Source: Bifidobacterium breve (GTDB taxonomy: Bacteria; Actinomycetota; Thermoleophilia; Solirubrobacterales; Solirubrobacteraceae). Taken from it: a DNA stretch of 64,000 nucleotides. A model generated the notes under the pieces. The model did no database searches. It saw only the letters and a list, made by a program, of their open reading frames with translations, and was not told the DNA's origin. The translations under genes and the position numbers were made by a program. This document shows, one piece after another, positions 39,801 through 47,852 of this stretch. The stretch is from contig CAMCUD010000005.1 of assembly GCA_945878865.1 (NCBI GenBank), positions 160,966-224,965 on the forward strand, written 5' to 3'. Numbering within the stretch: the stretch's first letter is position 1; each line of letters begins with the position of its first letter.

Positions 39801-41709
39801 CGTACGCGAGGCTGCCGCCGGGCGTGGTCCGCCCGATCGAGCCCTTCGCGCCGACGGACGTCCCGCCGAGCTTGAGGTCGTCGAGGTTGAACGCCAGCGA
39901 GAACGTGCCGTCGTCGGCGACGTCCGCCGAGAAGCCGGCGCCGTCGGTCGAGCCCTTCACGCCGACCTTGTAGCTGCCCTGCGACGCGGCGAACGAGAAC
40001 GCCGCCGAGAAGGACGTCTTCGTCGGGATGATCGTCGTGTTGATCGTGGCGTTGCCGTCGAGCGTCGTCGAGACGACGCCGCCGGCGGACTTCACCTCGC
40101 CGGAGATGCCCGAGCCGTCGGCCAGGCCGAACTCCTTCGTGACCTGGCAGCCGGTGGCGGTGCCGCCCGAGAGGCCGATGGACCAGTCGTTGCCGCCGTC
40201 GAGCGGGACGGTCGTCGAGGCGCCCGCCTTGATGCTGCCGCTGACGGGGCACGCGAGCGTGACGTCACCGGAGAAGGCCAGCGAGCTGTTCGTCAGGCGG
40301 ACGCTGCCGCCGAGGCTCGCCTTGCTGTTGATCGTGATGTTCGCCGAGCCGCCGACGTCGTACGTGACCGCCCCGTTCGGCGTGGCCCGCGCGATGGAGC
40401 CGTCGAACGCGACGTCCGAGCCGCCGAACGGCACCTTGAAGTCCGCGTTGAGGTCGAAGGTGCCGTCGAAGTTCACGCGGCCCTTCGCGGTGCCGATGCC
40501 CGCGCCGGCCGAGAACGAGATGTAGCTCCCGGCGTTCGTGCCGTCGTAGAGGAACGTGAAGCTGGCGTCCCAGGAGTTCACCCCGGCGGGAAGCAGCGTG
40601 GTGGTGATGGCGCCGTCGAGCGAGAACGAGCCCGTCACCGCGCCGGCGGTGGACGAGATCGTGCCGTCGAGGTTGCCGGACGGCAGCGCGAGGTCCTTGG
40701 AGACCTTGCAGCCGTTGTTGGTCTTGCCGTCGAGGCTGAACGACCAGTCGTCGTCGTCCGTCCACGTGCCCGAGAGGTCGCCGCTGACGCTGCCCTCCTG
40801 GCACTCGACGCGCGCGCCGCCGGCGAGCTTGAAGGTGCCGTCGGCCTGCCAGGAGACCGAGCCGCCGGTGAAGTACACGCCGTTGGCGAGCTTGATGTCC
40901 CCTGTGATGGCGCCGGACAGGCCGGTGATCGCCGACGGGTTCTTGATGTTCGTGCCAGACAGGTTGCCGGTGATCACCACCGTCTTGCCCTGGATGATCG
41001 CCGGGTAGTTCAGATCGAAGCTGTACCGGCCGTTGGGCTGGCCGCCGACGTTGTTGAAGTACACGCGGCCGTCGATGATCTGCGTCTCGGGGCTGCCATT
41101 GCGGTTGAGGAAGACCTGGACGCGCCAGCTGTTGTAGAACTGCGAGTTCGGGTTCGTCGAGCCGTTGAGGGTCAGCGCGAACCGGTAGCGATCGCCGCCC
41201 GCGGGGGCCGGGATGGCCGGCTGCACGTCGCCCTCGGTGAGGTTCGTCGCGAAGGCGCGGAACGCGCGCGGCGCGGCGCTCACGTCGCGGTCGGTCGACA
41301 CGAGTTCGCCCGTGAAGCCGGTGAGGGCCCCATCCGCGTCGAAGGTGCCGGCGAACGGATGGTCCGGATCGATCGTGTGGATCTTCGTGCTCAGCGAGTC
41401 CGGGACGACGAAGCTGCCGCCGGTGACCGTGACCTTGGTCGGCGTCACGGTCGCCGTGACGCCGGAGCCGGAGATCGCCCCGAAGTCGAGCGTGCCGCCG
41501 GTGATCGTCGTGGTGTCTCCGTCGGTGGAGGCGTTGCCCACGGAGAGCGTCGCCGACTCGGACAGGGTGACCTGGTCACCCGCCTTGGCGTTCGAGAGAT
41601 CCGTGTACGTCGAGGCCTGGGCGGGTACACCCGTGCCCAGCAGCAGCAGACAGGTCCCCGCGATGGTCGCGAGGAGGAGCCGCAGGCGTACGCCCGTGAC
41701 CTGAAGCAT
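36868..41709 (-). CDS. Giant secreted repeat protein with alternating two-cysteine modules
   Basis: 1613 residues; I do not recognise the family. A Sec signal peptide (LLLATIAGTCLLLLGTG, cleavage after AQA about 32) is followed by a Thr/Gly/Ser-rich region, then seven modules of about 190 residues in the order B-A-B-A-B-A-B. A modules contain LACP(V/I)SG, a DWS motif and C.VTKE. B modules contain QxC.TG, (R/K)NWSF and a later Cys. Each module thus has one Cys pair, likely a disulfide. Gly/Ser/Thr-rich predicted beta strands dominate. There is no sorting motif or C-terminal TM. The ATG at 41709 follows a GGGGGA site. It could be a surface layer, adhesin or matrix protein. Confidence 0.8.
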   Translation of the reverse strand: MLQVTGVRLRLLLATIAGTCLLLLGTGVPAQASTYTDLSNAKAGDQVTLSESATLSVGNASTDGDTTTITGGTLDFGAISGSGVTATVTPTKVTVTGGSFVVPDSLSTKIHTIDPDHPFAGTFDADGALTGFTGELVSTDRDVSAAPRAFRAFATNLTEGDVQPAIPAPAGGDRYRFALTLNGSTNPNSQFYNSWRVQVFLNRNGSPETQIIDGRVYFNNVGGQPNGRYSFDLNYPAIIQGKTVVITGNLSGTNIKNPSAITGLSGAITGDIKLANGVYFTGGSVSWQADGTFKLAGGARVECQEGSVSGDLSGTWTDDDDWSFSLDGKTNNGCKVSKDLALPSGNLDGTISSTAGAVTGSFSLDGAITTTLLPAGVNSWDASFTFLYDGTNAGSYISFSAGAGIGTAKGRVNFDGTFDLNADFKVPFGGSDVAFDGSIARATPNGAVTYDVGGSANITINSKASLGGSVRLTNSSLAFSGDVTLACPVSGSIKAGASTTVPLDGGNDWSIGLSGGTATGCQVTKEFGLADGSGISGEVKSAGGVVSTTLDGNATINTTIIPTKTSFSAAFSFAASQGSYKVGVKGSTDGAGFSADVADDGTFSLAFNLDDLKLGGTSVGAKGSIGRTTPGGSLAYDLSGALTSPVKLYDKLYLQGGSVGISSTGGLTFDGTVRQYCATGYLDASASGQIVDSRNWSFGLSGNTADGCEVSSALSVPAGSLSGELKSVSDTVSGTFAVGGPISTSILPSSVSSWNAQFGFVYDGTPAGSNVSFSASSSIGTAKGQINFDGTLALKADFTIPFGPADVAFKGDITRTTPGGAVSYDVGGSVSNIPIGSKASLGGGLRLTNTSIGFDGSVTLACPISGNVTGGVSGTVPIGSGRDWSLGVSGSATSCGVTKELTIGSSITGALPSSSSPTGISGTVSSTGGVVAVALDANATISTTLIPTKTSFSAGFSFAASQGAYKIGVNAATNGASFDANVASDGTFGLNFKLDDLALGGASLGAKGTIARTSPSGNVAYTISGGLGSPVKLYDSLSLKSGSLSISSSGGLSFSGTVTQTCATGSVDATASGAITDSRNWSFGVSGGATTGCTITQGLTLPSGGLSGTLKSTGGAVSASFSLSGGVSTSLLPAGPSSWSASFGFTYDGTSAGTGVSFAASSSLGSASGKVNFDGTFALNGNFTVPFGPSNVAFSGTIARTTPGGAVAYDVGGSATIAIGSKASLTGGLRLTNTSITLSGSVTLACPVSGSFTAGASGTVPIGSGKDWSFTVGGNAGAAGCGVTKEFVLGANSGASGTLKSVAGVVSLNLDANATINTTVIPTKTSFSVGFKFAASQGAYSVALSGSTQGAGFSSTVNSDGTFNLSFNLDDLALGGVTLGAKGTIARTTAGGALTYSISGSLAGQAKIYDNLYLRGGSLSISNTGGLSFSGTVRQTCTTGYLDATASGTIVDSKNWSFDAKGLASQCTLGRAALFNGTTFFADIDSTNGKVLYNAGVAATQINLFTAGWALLGQTSTWLTNVSATISNTCVGCQEGGKNRITFRGTGNAKFTLLFIPQTVSATVDGVFDFSGTTIRRVSINITKINWSIFTFATQAALVQVLECDTEKGFTTA
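37350..40830 (-). repeat. Three-and-a-half copies of a ~1.14-kb coding superrepeat
   Basis: The conserved Cys of successive modules falls near 40800 (B1), 40245 (A1), 39675 (B2), 39125 (A2), 38520 (B3), 37970 (A3) and 37400 (B4), spaced 550-600 bases. The pair-to-pair period is about 1.13-1.15 kb (for example TPGGAV.YDVGGS recurs near 40370, 39240 and 38090). Copies are diverged but recognisable at protein level, and partly at DNA level. Confidence 0.8.
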
Positions 41710-41901
41710 CGTGGTCCCCCCAGAAGAAGCTCGTATTCGGCCGGAATCCGGACCCGACCGAATCGGGAACCTATTCCCTAAACGGGACAGGTTGCAAGCT
41801 GAGAATGTCCAATCCACGCCAGCTTGTCGCGGGGCACAACGGACCTGGGTCCAGGCACACAGGGCCCTCAACCTCGACCAGAGGTACAGACTTCCGGTGT
41901 A

Positions 41902-43341
41902 TCAGCCGCCCGCGAGCGCATCGCGGTACGCCCAGAACGCCGGCTTCGGCGACAGGTCGGATCGCACGATGCCGAACCAGTTCTCCCGGTTCGTGGGGTC
42001 CCCGCCCGCCTCGCGGTGGGTGAAGACGAAGAGCGCCTTGATGTACGAGGTCGCCCGCACGTCGGCGACGTAGAACTTCACCGCCGCCGCCTGCTCGGCC
42101 TCGGACACGCAGTTCGGCGCGGCCGCGCTCGTGCACTGGCCCGCCTCGGTGATCCACACTGGCCGTGCCGCGCCGCGGCCGGCCCACTCGTCGTAGAGCA
42201 GGCGGGTCTTCCAGTAGGACCAGAGCGGGTTGGCGCCCGGCGTCCACGAGCCGTAGGCGTGCACGGCCAGGCCGTCGACGCGCGCGGCGATCTGGGGCTC
42301 GGCCGACCACAGCTCCGCGGTCCACGAGCGCGACGTTCCGTTCTCGTCGATCGTCGGCTGCATCGGCAGCAGCCACTTCGTGTTCGGGTTCGCGCGCCTG
42401 CCCGCGTCGACCGCGGCGACGTAGAGGTGCGCGAACGCCGCGGGCTCCACCGGCGTGTAGTACCACGCGCCGTAGGGCTCGTTGAACAGCTCGATCTGCG
42501 GAATGGCCATCGCGCCGTCCGACCGGGTCGCCCAGAACGACCCGCCGGCGCCGTACCGTGCGGCGAACGCCGCGACCCACGCGGAGAACGCGCCCGGATC
42601 CAGGCTCGAGATCCGACTCAGCTCGTTGAGGACCGGCAGCACCCGGATCCCCTCGGAGAGCGCGAGGCGGTAGCGCTCGTCGATCTCCGACCACGCCATC
42701 TGCGGGCGGAACTCCACGCGGTCGGCCTGCACGCCGATCCCGCGCAGCGCGCGCAGGCCCGCGGCGCCGCCGCCGGTGGCGTGGGTGATGCCGAAGAGCT
42801 TCGTGGTCGACGCGAGATCGGGATGCGCCGGCGCCGCCACGCCCGCGTTGGCCGCGGGCGGAGGCGCCACGCCGCCCGGGTCGACGGCCGGCGCCGTGCC
42901 GAGCGTGAACGTGATGGTCTCGCAGCCGCGCAGGCGGCGCAGCACGCTCGCCTTGCCCAGCGGCTGGCGCACGCCGGTCTGGTCGACGGAGACCCGATCG
43001 CGGCCCGGGCCGCAGCGGACCCGCAGGCCGGCCCGCGGGCGTTCGACGACGATGCGGTCGTTCCCCGACCCAGCGGAGACCCGATCGTTGCCCTCCGCGG
43101 TGATGGTGTCGTTGCCGCGCCCGCCGACGAGCGTGTCGGTGCCGCGCAGCCCCATGATCTCGTCGTTGCCCGCGCGGCCGTCGAGGACGTCGCGCTGGTG
43201 GCTGCCGATGAGGACGTCGCCGCGCGACGTGCCGTGCTCACGGACCGCTTCCGCGGGTGACGCGCAGGTGAGGAGGGCCGCCGCGGCGGCCAGGAGCATG
43301 GTCGAGCGGCGGCTCATGGAGAGGAGCGTCACGGCGTACAT
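41902..43341 (-). CDS. Secreted RTX-repeat plus glycoside-hydrolase-like (clan A) protein
   Basis: 479 residues. A signal peptide (SMSRRSTMLLAAAAALLTC) is followed by RTX-type calcium-binding nonapeptides at about 55-97 (GGRGNDTIT, GSGNDRIVV). A linker leads to a TIM-barrel GH domain: acid/base Glu288 in ELFNEPYG and nucleophile Glu399 in VWITEAGQ, the spacing of GH5/GH39-like clan A enzymes. Calcium repeats before rather than after the catalytic domain are unusual. It may cleave beta-linked polysaccharide. The first ATG (43341) or Met9 could start; the RTX part fits an extracellular, Ca-dependent fold. It lies just upstream of the giant repeat protein on the same strand. Confidence 0.82.
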   Translation of the reverse strand: MYAVTLLSMSRRSTMLLAAAAALLTCASPAEAVREHGTSRGDVLIGSHQRDVLDGRAGNDEIMGLRGTDTLVGGRGNDTITAEGNDRVSAGSGNDRIVVERPRAGLRVRCGPGRDRVSVDQTGVRQPLGKASVLRRLRGCETITFTLGTAPAVDPGGVAPPPAANAGVAAPAHPDLASTTKLFGITHATGGGAAGLRALRGIGVQADRVEFRPQMAWSEIDERYRLALSEGIRVLPVLNELSRISSLDPGAFSAWVAAFAARYGAGGSFWATRSDGAMAIPQIELFNEPYGAWYYTPVEPAAFAHLYVAAVDAGRRANPNTKWLLPMQPTIDENGTSRSWTAELWSAEPQIAARVDGLAVHAYGSWTPGANPLWSYWKTRLLYDEWAGRGAARPVWITEAGQCTSAAAPNCVSEAEQAAAVKFYVADVRATSYIKALFVFTHREAGGDPTNRENWFGIVRSDLSPKPAFWAYRDALAGG

Positions 43342-43420
43342 CGTGACGACCCCACTGGATATCGGATCGGCGGCCCCGATCCTGCACGGTTCTGTGTGCG
43401 ATCGCTCCAGAGAAACGCGA

Positions 43421-43448
43421 AGGGCGGCCGAGTGGAGTCGGCCGCCCT
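43421..43448 (-). terminator. Terminator after the acyl-CoA dehydrogenase
   Basis: Perfect 11-bp stem AGGGCGGCCGA (43421-43431) with 43438-43448, loop GTGGAG. On the minus strand it lies 71 bases past the stop and is followed by a T-containing run (CGCGTTTCTC). Confidence 0.7.
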
Positions 43449-43518
43449 GTCGCGTGTCTGGGGTCTGCGGGCGATCTGGGAGGAGGAGAGGCGCCCGAGA
43501 CTGGTTGGGGAGAGACGG

Positions 43519-44784
43519 TTAGCGGATGTGCACGCCGCTGATGGCGCGCGAGATGACGATGCGCTGGATCTCGGCGGTGCCCTCGAAGATGTCGTAGATC
43601 TTCGCGTCGCGGTGCCAGCGCTCGACCGGGTACTCGCGGGCGTAGCCGTTGCCGCCGAGGATCTGCATCGCACGCTCGGTGGTCCAGACGGCGACCTCGC
43701 CGGCCTTGAGCTTGCTCATCGAGCCCTCGGCGTTCTCGAACGGGACCTGGTTGCGGCCCATCCAGGAGGCGCGCCACACGAGCAGGCGGGCGGCGTCGAT
43801 CTCCATCTTCATGTTCGCCAGGGTGAACGCGATGGCCTGGTTCTCGATGATCGCCTTGCCGAACTGCTCGCGGTTCTTGGCGTAGTCCAGGGCGTACTCG
43901 TACGCGGCGCGGGCGATGCCGAGCGCCTGGGCGCCGACGACCGGGCGCGAGGCCTCGAACGTCGCCATCGACGCGTTGCCGCGCGAGCTCTTGCCCTCAC
44001 GGGCGCGGGCGAGGCGCTCGTCGAGCTTCTCCTTGCCGCCGAGCAGCTGGCTGCTCGGGACGCGGCAGTCGTCGAGGTAGACGTCGGCCGTGTGCGAGGC
44101 GCGCAGGCCGTGCTTCTTGACCTTGGCGCCCTGCGTCAGGCCGGTGTTCTCCGGGCCGACGACGAACGCGGCGTGGCCGCGGGTGCCGAGCGACGGGTCG
44201 ACCTGGGCGATGACGACGTGGACGTCGGCGATGCCGCCGTTCGTGGCCCACGCCTTCTGGCCGTTGATGACCCACTCGTCCTTGGCCTCGTCGTACTTCG
44301 CGGTGGTGCGGACGGCCGAGACGTCGGAGCCGGCGTTGGGCTCGGACGAGCAGAACGCGGCGACAGCGGGCTTGTCGGGGGTGCCGAAGCAGCGCGGGAC
44401 CCACTCGCCGATCTGCTCACCGGTGCCCTGGCCGAAGATGGCCGCGACGCCGAGCGTCGTGCCCATGAGGGCCATGCCGATGCCGGCGTCGCCCCAGAAG
44501 AGCTCCTCGTTGACGATCGGAAGCGTCAGGCCGGTCGGGTCGGCGAAGAACTGCGCAAGCGACTCGAAGCTGTAGAGGCCGATCTTCGCGGCCTCCTGGA
44601 TGACCGGCCAGGGCGTGGACTCCTTTTCGTCCCACTCCTCAGCAGCCGGGCGGACGACGGACTCGGCGAACCCGTGAACCCACTCCTGCAGGTCCTTCTG
44701 GTCCTGGTTCAGCGCCATGGAGAAGTCCGGCGTGCCGTCCTGCGTGGCCGTGACCTGCTCGATCTGATCCTCGACGGTGGACAT
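43519..44784 (-). CDS. Acyl-CoA dehydrogenase, TetR-controlled
   Basis: 421 residues, a standard ACAD. FCSSEPNAGSDVSAVRT forms the flavin loop, RNREQFGKAIIENQ-type contacts (KNREQFGKAIIENQAIAF) and AMQILGGNGYAREYPVERWHRD follow, and the catalytic base is Glu401 in IFEGTAEIQR. It oxidises an acyl-CoA and donates electrons to ETF. The ATG at 44784 begins MSTVEDQIEQ; the upstream open frame is the regulator's promoter region. It is divergent from a TetR regulator 120 bases away with a 19-bp operator between them (44842-44860). Single gene unit, terminated at 43421-43448. Confidence 0.93.
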   Translation of the reverse strand: MSTVEDQIEQVTATQDGTPDFSMALNQDQKDLQEWVHGFAESVVRPAAEEWDEKESTPWPVIQEAAKIGLYSFESLAQFFADPTGLTLPIVNEELFWGDAGIGMALMGTTLGVAAIFGQGTGEQIGEWVPRCFGTPDKPAVAAFCSSEPNAGSDVSAVRTTAKYDEAKDEWVINGQKAWATNGGIADVHVVIAQVDPSLGTRGHAAFVVGPENTGLTQGAKVKKHGLRASHTADVYLDDCRVPSSQLLGGKEKLDERLARAREGKSSRGNASMATFEASRPVVGAQALGIARAAYEYALDYAKNREQFGKAIIENQAIAFTLANMKMEIDAARLLVWRASWMGRNQVPFENAEGSMSKLKAGEVAVWTTERAMQILGGNGYAREYPVERWHRDAKIYDIFEGTAEIQRIVISRAISGVHIR

Positions 44785-44841
44785 TCCTGGTGACCTCAGC
44801 GTGCTCGAAGAAAGGTGCCCCTGCCTGGGCTTGGACCAGAA

Positions 44842-44860
44842 GTGTAACCGACAGTTACAC
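44842..44860. promoter_or_regulatory. TetR operator between divergent ACAD and regulator genes
   Basis: GTGTAACCGACAGTTACAC is a perfect 7-bp inverted repeat with a 5-base centre. A second small repeat, TCAACTTTTCGTTGA (44868-44882), follows. TACGAT at 44891-44896 is a likely -10 for the regulator; with the ATG at 44905 its mRNA would be leaderless. The position fits mutual repression of both genes. Confidence 0.7.
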
Positions 44861-44904
44861 CGTCGTGTCAACTTTTCGTTGAACTTGCGTTACGATTGGC
44901 GCAG

Positions 44905-45582
44905 ATGGCCTCGACGCAACGAAACCGGGTAGCTCGCCGCGAGCGCGAGCAGGAGCTCATTGCCGCGACGCGCGCCCTGTTCGACGCGCGCGGGCTGCAG
45001 GACGCCCCGATCGACGAGATCGCCCGCGAGGCGGGGATCAACAAGGCGCTCATCTACCGCTACTTCGAGAGCAAGGACGAGCTGTTCGCCCTGACGCTCG
45101 AGACGTACCTCCAGGAGATCCACGCGCGCATGAGCGACGTGGACACCGACCAGGCGCCGGTCGCCCGGCTGCGGGCGATCACCGAGGTCTTCGTCGACTA
45201 CGGCCTGGAGCATCCCGCCTTCCTCGACTGCGCGCTCTCGCTCATGCGCCAGCCGGCCAGCGAGCTCGGCGGCGTCGTGCGCGAAGGGACGATGACCCGC
45301 CTCGGCCGCGCGATGGCCACGGGCATGCAGCACATCGTCAACGCGCTGGAAGCGGGCAGCGAGACGAACGCGTTCCCCGCCGTCAAGGACCCCTGGTTCG
45401 CGGCCAACATGCTCTACGCCCAGGCAATCGGTGCGATGCACCTCGCGCGCGTGGGCGTGGGCGTGAACTTCGCGGCTCCGGGCTTCCCCGGCGTGTTCCC
45501 CATCGACCGCGAAGACGTGCGCCGCACGTGCGTCGACGCGTCGATGGTCGTGGTGGGCGCGTACGCGATGCCCGCCGCGTAG
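44905..45582 (+). CDS. TetR/AcrR family repressor
   Basis: 225 residues. N-terminal HTH domain (RREREQELIAATRALFDARG, IDEIAREAGINKALIYRYFESKDEL) about 12-60, followed by an all-helical ligand domain with a C-terminal region typical of fatty-acid-type regulators. The ATG at 44905 is chosen over an upstream in-frame TTG, because a -10-like TACGAT ends eight bases earlier. It likely represses itself and the divergent ACAD, with release by an acyl-CoA. The MMPL transporter gene follows 39 bases after the stop and may be co-transcribed. Confidence 0.9.
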   Translation: MASTQRNRVARREREQELIAATRALFDARGLQDAPIDEIAREAGINKALIYRYFESKDELFALTLETYLQEIHARMSDVDTDQAPVARLRAITEVFVDYGLEHPAFLDCALSLMRQPASELGGVVREGTMTRLGRAMATGMQHIVNALEAGSETNAFPAVKDPWFAANMLYAQAIGAMHLARVGVGVNFAAPGFPGVFPIDREDVRRTCVDASMVVVGAYAMPAA

Positions 45583-45621
45583 CTACAGACGGACCCGGTA
45601 CCTGCCGAGGTAGGGAGAGCC

Positions 45622-47817
45622 ATGAGCGCTCTCCTTCACCGCGTGGGCCACGCCTGCGCCCGCCACCGCGGCATCGTTCTCCTCACCTGGCTCGTCATCG
45701 CCGTCGCCGCCATCGGCGGCGCCAAGCTCGTCGGCCAGCAGACCAGCGTCGACATCTCGCTGCCGAACACCGACAGCCAGCGCGCGACCGACCTCCTCAC
45801 GGAGAAGTTCCCGCAGCAGGCGCAGGGCTCCAGCCCGATCGTCATCCAGAGCACGAGCGGCAAGCTCACCGACCCGAAGAACTCCAAGGCGATCGCCGAC
45901 GCGACCGCCGCGCTGAAGAAGGACGACCTCGTCCAGAGCGCCGTCAGCCCCGTCACCCCCGCGGGCGCCTCCCAGCTGAGCAAGAACGGGATGGTCGGCT
46001 ACATCAACGTCACGCTGGACCGCAACCTCGGGCAGGTCACGAAGGCCGACGCGGAGGATCTCGCCGACGCCGCGACGAAGCCGATCGAGGCGGCCGGGAT
46101 GAAGGCGGCCACCGGCGGCTCGCTCGGGCAGGTCGTCGACGAGGAGACCAGCGACACGAGCGCCGGCATCGGCATCCTCGCGGCGATCGTCATCCTGCTG
46201 CTGACGTTCGGCTCGGCGGTCGCCATGGGCGTCCCCGTGCTCACCGCGCTGTTCGGCCTCGCCACGTCGCTCGGCGTCATCACCCTGCTCGGCCACGTCT
46301 TCGGCATCCCGGACACCGGGCCGGTGCTCGCGACGATGATCGGCCTGGGCGTGGGCATCGACTACGCGCTGTTCATCGTCACGCGCCACCGCGAGGGGCT
46401 GTCGTCAGGCCTCGACATGCGCGACTCGATCGCGCAGGCGGTCGCCACCTCGGGCGCCGCCGTGGTCTTCGCGGGCTTCACCGTGATGATCGCGCTCGGC
46501 TCCCTCGCCGTCGCGGGCATCCCCATCGTCACCGCGATGGGCGTGACCTCGGCGCTCGCCGTGTTCGTCGCGGTGCTCATCGCCGTCACGCTGCTGCCCG
46601 CGCTGCTCTCGCTGCTCGGCGCGCGCCTGAACGCGCTGCGCCTGCCGTGGCGCAAGGGCGACGAGGACCCCGACGGCAGCCCGCGGTGGGCGTCGTTCGC
46701 CCGGGCGGTGTGCGGCCGGCCGTGGATCGCGCTCGCCGCCAGCCTCATCGTGCTCGTCCCCCTCGCCTACCCGGTGACGAAGCTCGAGCTGGGCCAGCCC
46801 GACACCGACGCGCTGCCCAAGGACGACACGCAGCGGGTGGCCTACGACCTGCTCGCCGACGGCTTCGGCGCGGGCTTCAACGGACCGCTGCTCGTCGCGG
46901 CGAAGATCGACAAGGGCGACAAGGACCAGGCGATCACGAAGCTCGAGCAGGGGCTGAAGACGACGAAGGGCGTCGCGCTCGTCACGCCCTCGCAGACCAA
47001 CAGCACCGGGGACGTGGCGCTCATCACGCTGTTCCCCACGAGCGGGCCATCGGACCAGGCGACGTCCGACCTCGTCTCGACGCTGCGGACGACGACGGTG
47101 CCGCAGGCGCTCAAGGGCACCGACGCGACGGCGTACGTCGGCGGCATCACCGCGGGCTACGTCGACCTCGCCGACCGGATCTCCGACAGCCTGCCGTACC
47201 TCATCCTGCTCGTCATCGGCCTGTCGTTCCTGCTGCTGCTCATCGCGTTCCGCTCGGTGGTCCTGCCGCTCAGCGCGGCGATCATGAACCTCCTGAGCGT
47301 CGGCGCGGCGTACGGCGTCATCACGCTCGTCTTCCAGGAGGGCCACGGCGCGGGCCTGCTCGGGCTGGAGGGCCCGGTGCCCGTCGTCAGCTACGTGCCG
47401 CTCATGATGTTCGCGATCCTCTTCGGCCTCTCCATGGACTACGAGGTGTTTCTGCTCAGCCGCATCCGCGAGCACTTCGACGAGGGCGAGAGCACGCACG
47501 ACGCAGTGGTCCACGGCCTCGCGACCTCCGCGCGCGTGATCACGGCCGCGGCGTCGATCATGGTGCTCGTCTTCGGCTCGTTCATCCTCCAGGACGATCC
47601 GACGATCAAGCAGTTCGGCCTGGGCATGTCCGTGGCCGTGCTGCTCGACGCGACGATCGTGCGCTGCCTGCTCGTGCCGAGCCTCATGGTCATCCTCGGG
47701 GCGCGGAACTGGTGGCTGCCCGGCTGGCTTGACCGGATCCTGCCGCCGCTCGGCCTCGACGAGGGCACCGCCCCCGCCCCGGCGGCGCCCTCGCCGGACG
47801 CGCCCGCCCCGGCGTGA
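45622..47817 (+). CDS. MMPL/RND family transporter
   Basis: 731 residues with the MMPL layout: TM1 near 15-35 (GIVLLTWLVIAVAAIGG), an extracytoplasmic loop (40-180), TM2-6 in a cluster (about 185-330, including GIDYALFIVTRHRE), TM7 near 375, a second loop, and TM8-12 (about 525-700, with MDYEVFLLSRIREHFDEG). The Asp-Tyr (DY) proton-relay pairs in both TM4-like and TM10-like helices are present. It likely exports lipids, fatty acids or drugs. The Pro/Ala-rich C-terminal tail is short. It follows the TetR gene in the same direction, suggesting the acyl regulator may control it. ATG at 45622. Confidence 0.92.
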   Translation: MSALLHRVGHACARHRGIVLLTWLVIAVAAIGGAKLVGQQTSVDISLPNTDSQRATDLLTEKFPQQAQGSSPIVIQSTSGKLTDPKNSKAIADATAALKKDDLVQSAVSPVTPAGASQLSKNGMVGYINVTLDRNLGQVTKADAEDLADAATKPIEAAGMKAATGGSLGQVVDEETSDTSAGIGILAAIVILLLTFGSAVAMGVPVLTALFGLATSLGVITLLGHVFGIPDTGPVLATMIGLGVGIDYALFIVTRHREGLSSGLDMRDSIAQAVATSGAAVVFAGFTVMIALGSLAVAGIPIVTAMGVTSALAVFVAVLIAVTLLPALLSLLGARLNALRLPWRKGDEDPDGSPRWASFARAVCGRPWIALAASLIVLVPLAYPVTKLELGQPDTDALPKDDTQRVAYDLLADGFGAGFNGPLLVAAKIDKGDKDQAITKLEQGLKTTKGVALVTPSQTNSTGDVALITLFPTSGPSDQATSDLVSTLRTTTVPQALKGTDATAYVGGITAGYVDLADRISDSLPYLILLVIGLSFLLLLIAFRSVVLPLSAAIMNLLSVGAAYGVITLVFQEGHGAGLLGLEGPVPVVSYVPLMMFAILFGLSMDYEVFLLSRIREHFDEGESTHDAVVHGLATSARVITAAASIMVLVFGSFILQDDPTIKQFGLGMSVAVLLDATIVRCLLVPSLMVILGARNWWLPGWLDRILPPLGLDEGTAPAPAAPSPDAPAPA

Positions 47818-47852
47818 GAGAGTTGGCGCGTCCCCATCACGAGGAGCGCGCC

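Noticed and set aside
37350..40830. Possible CRISPR-like or satellite repeat array
   Set aside because: The period is 550-600 bases with diverged coding copies. There are no short identical repeats with unique spacers and no cas genes.
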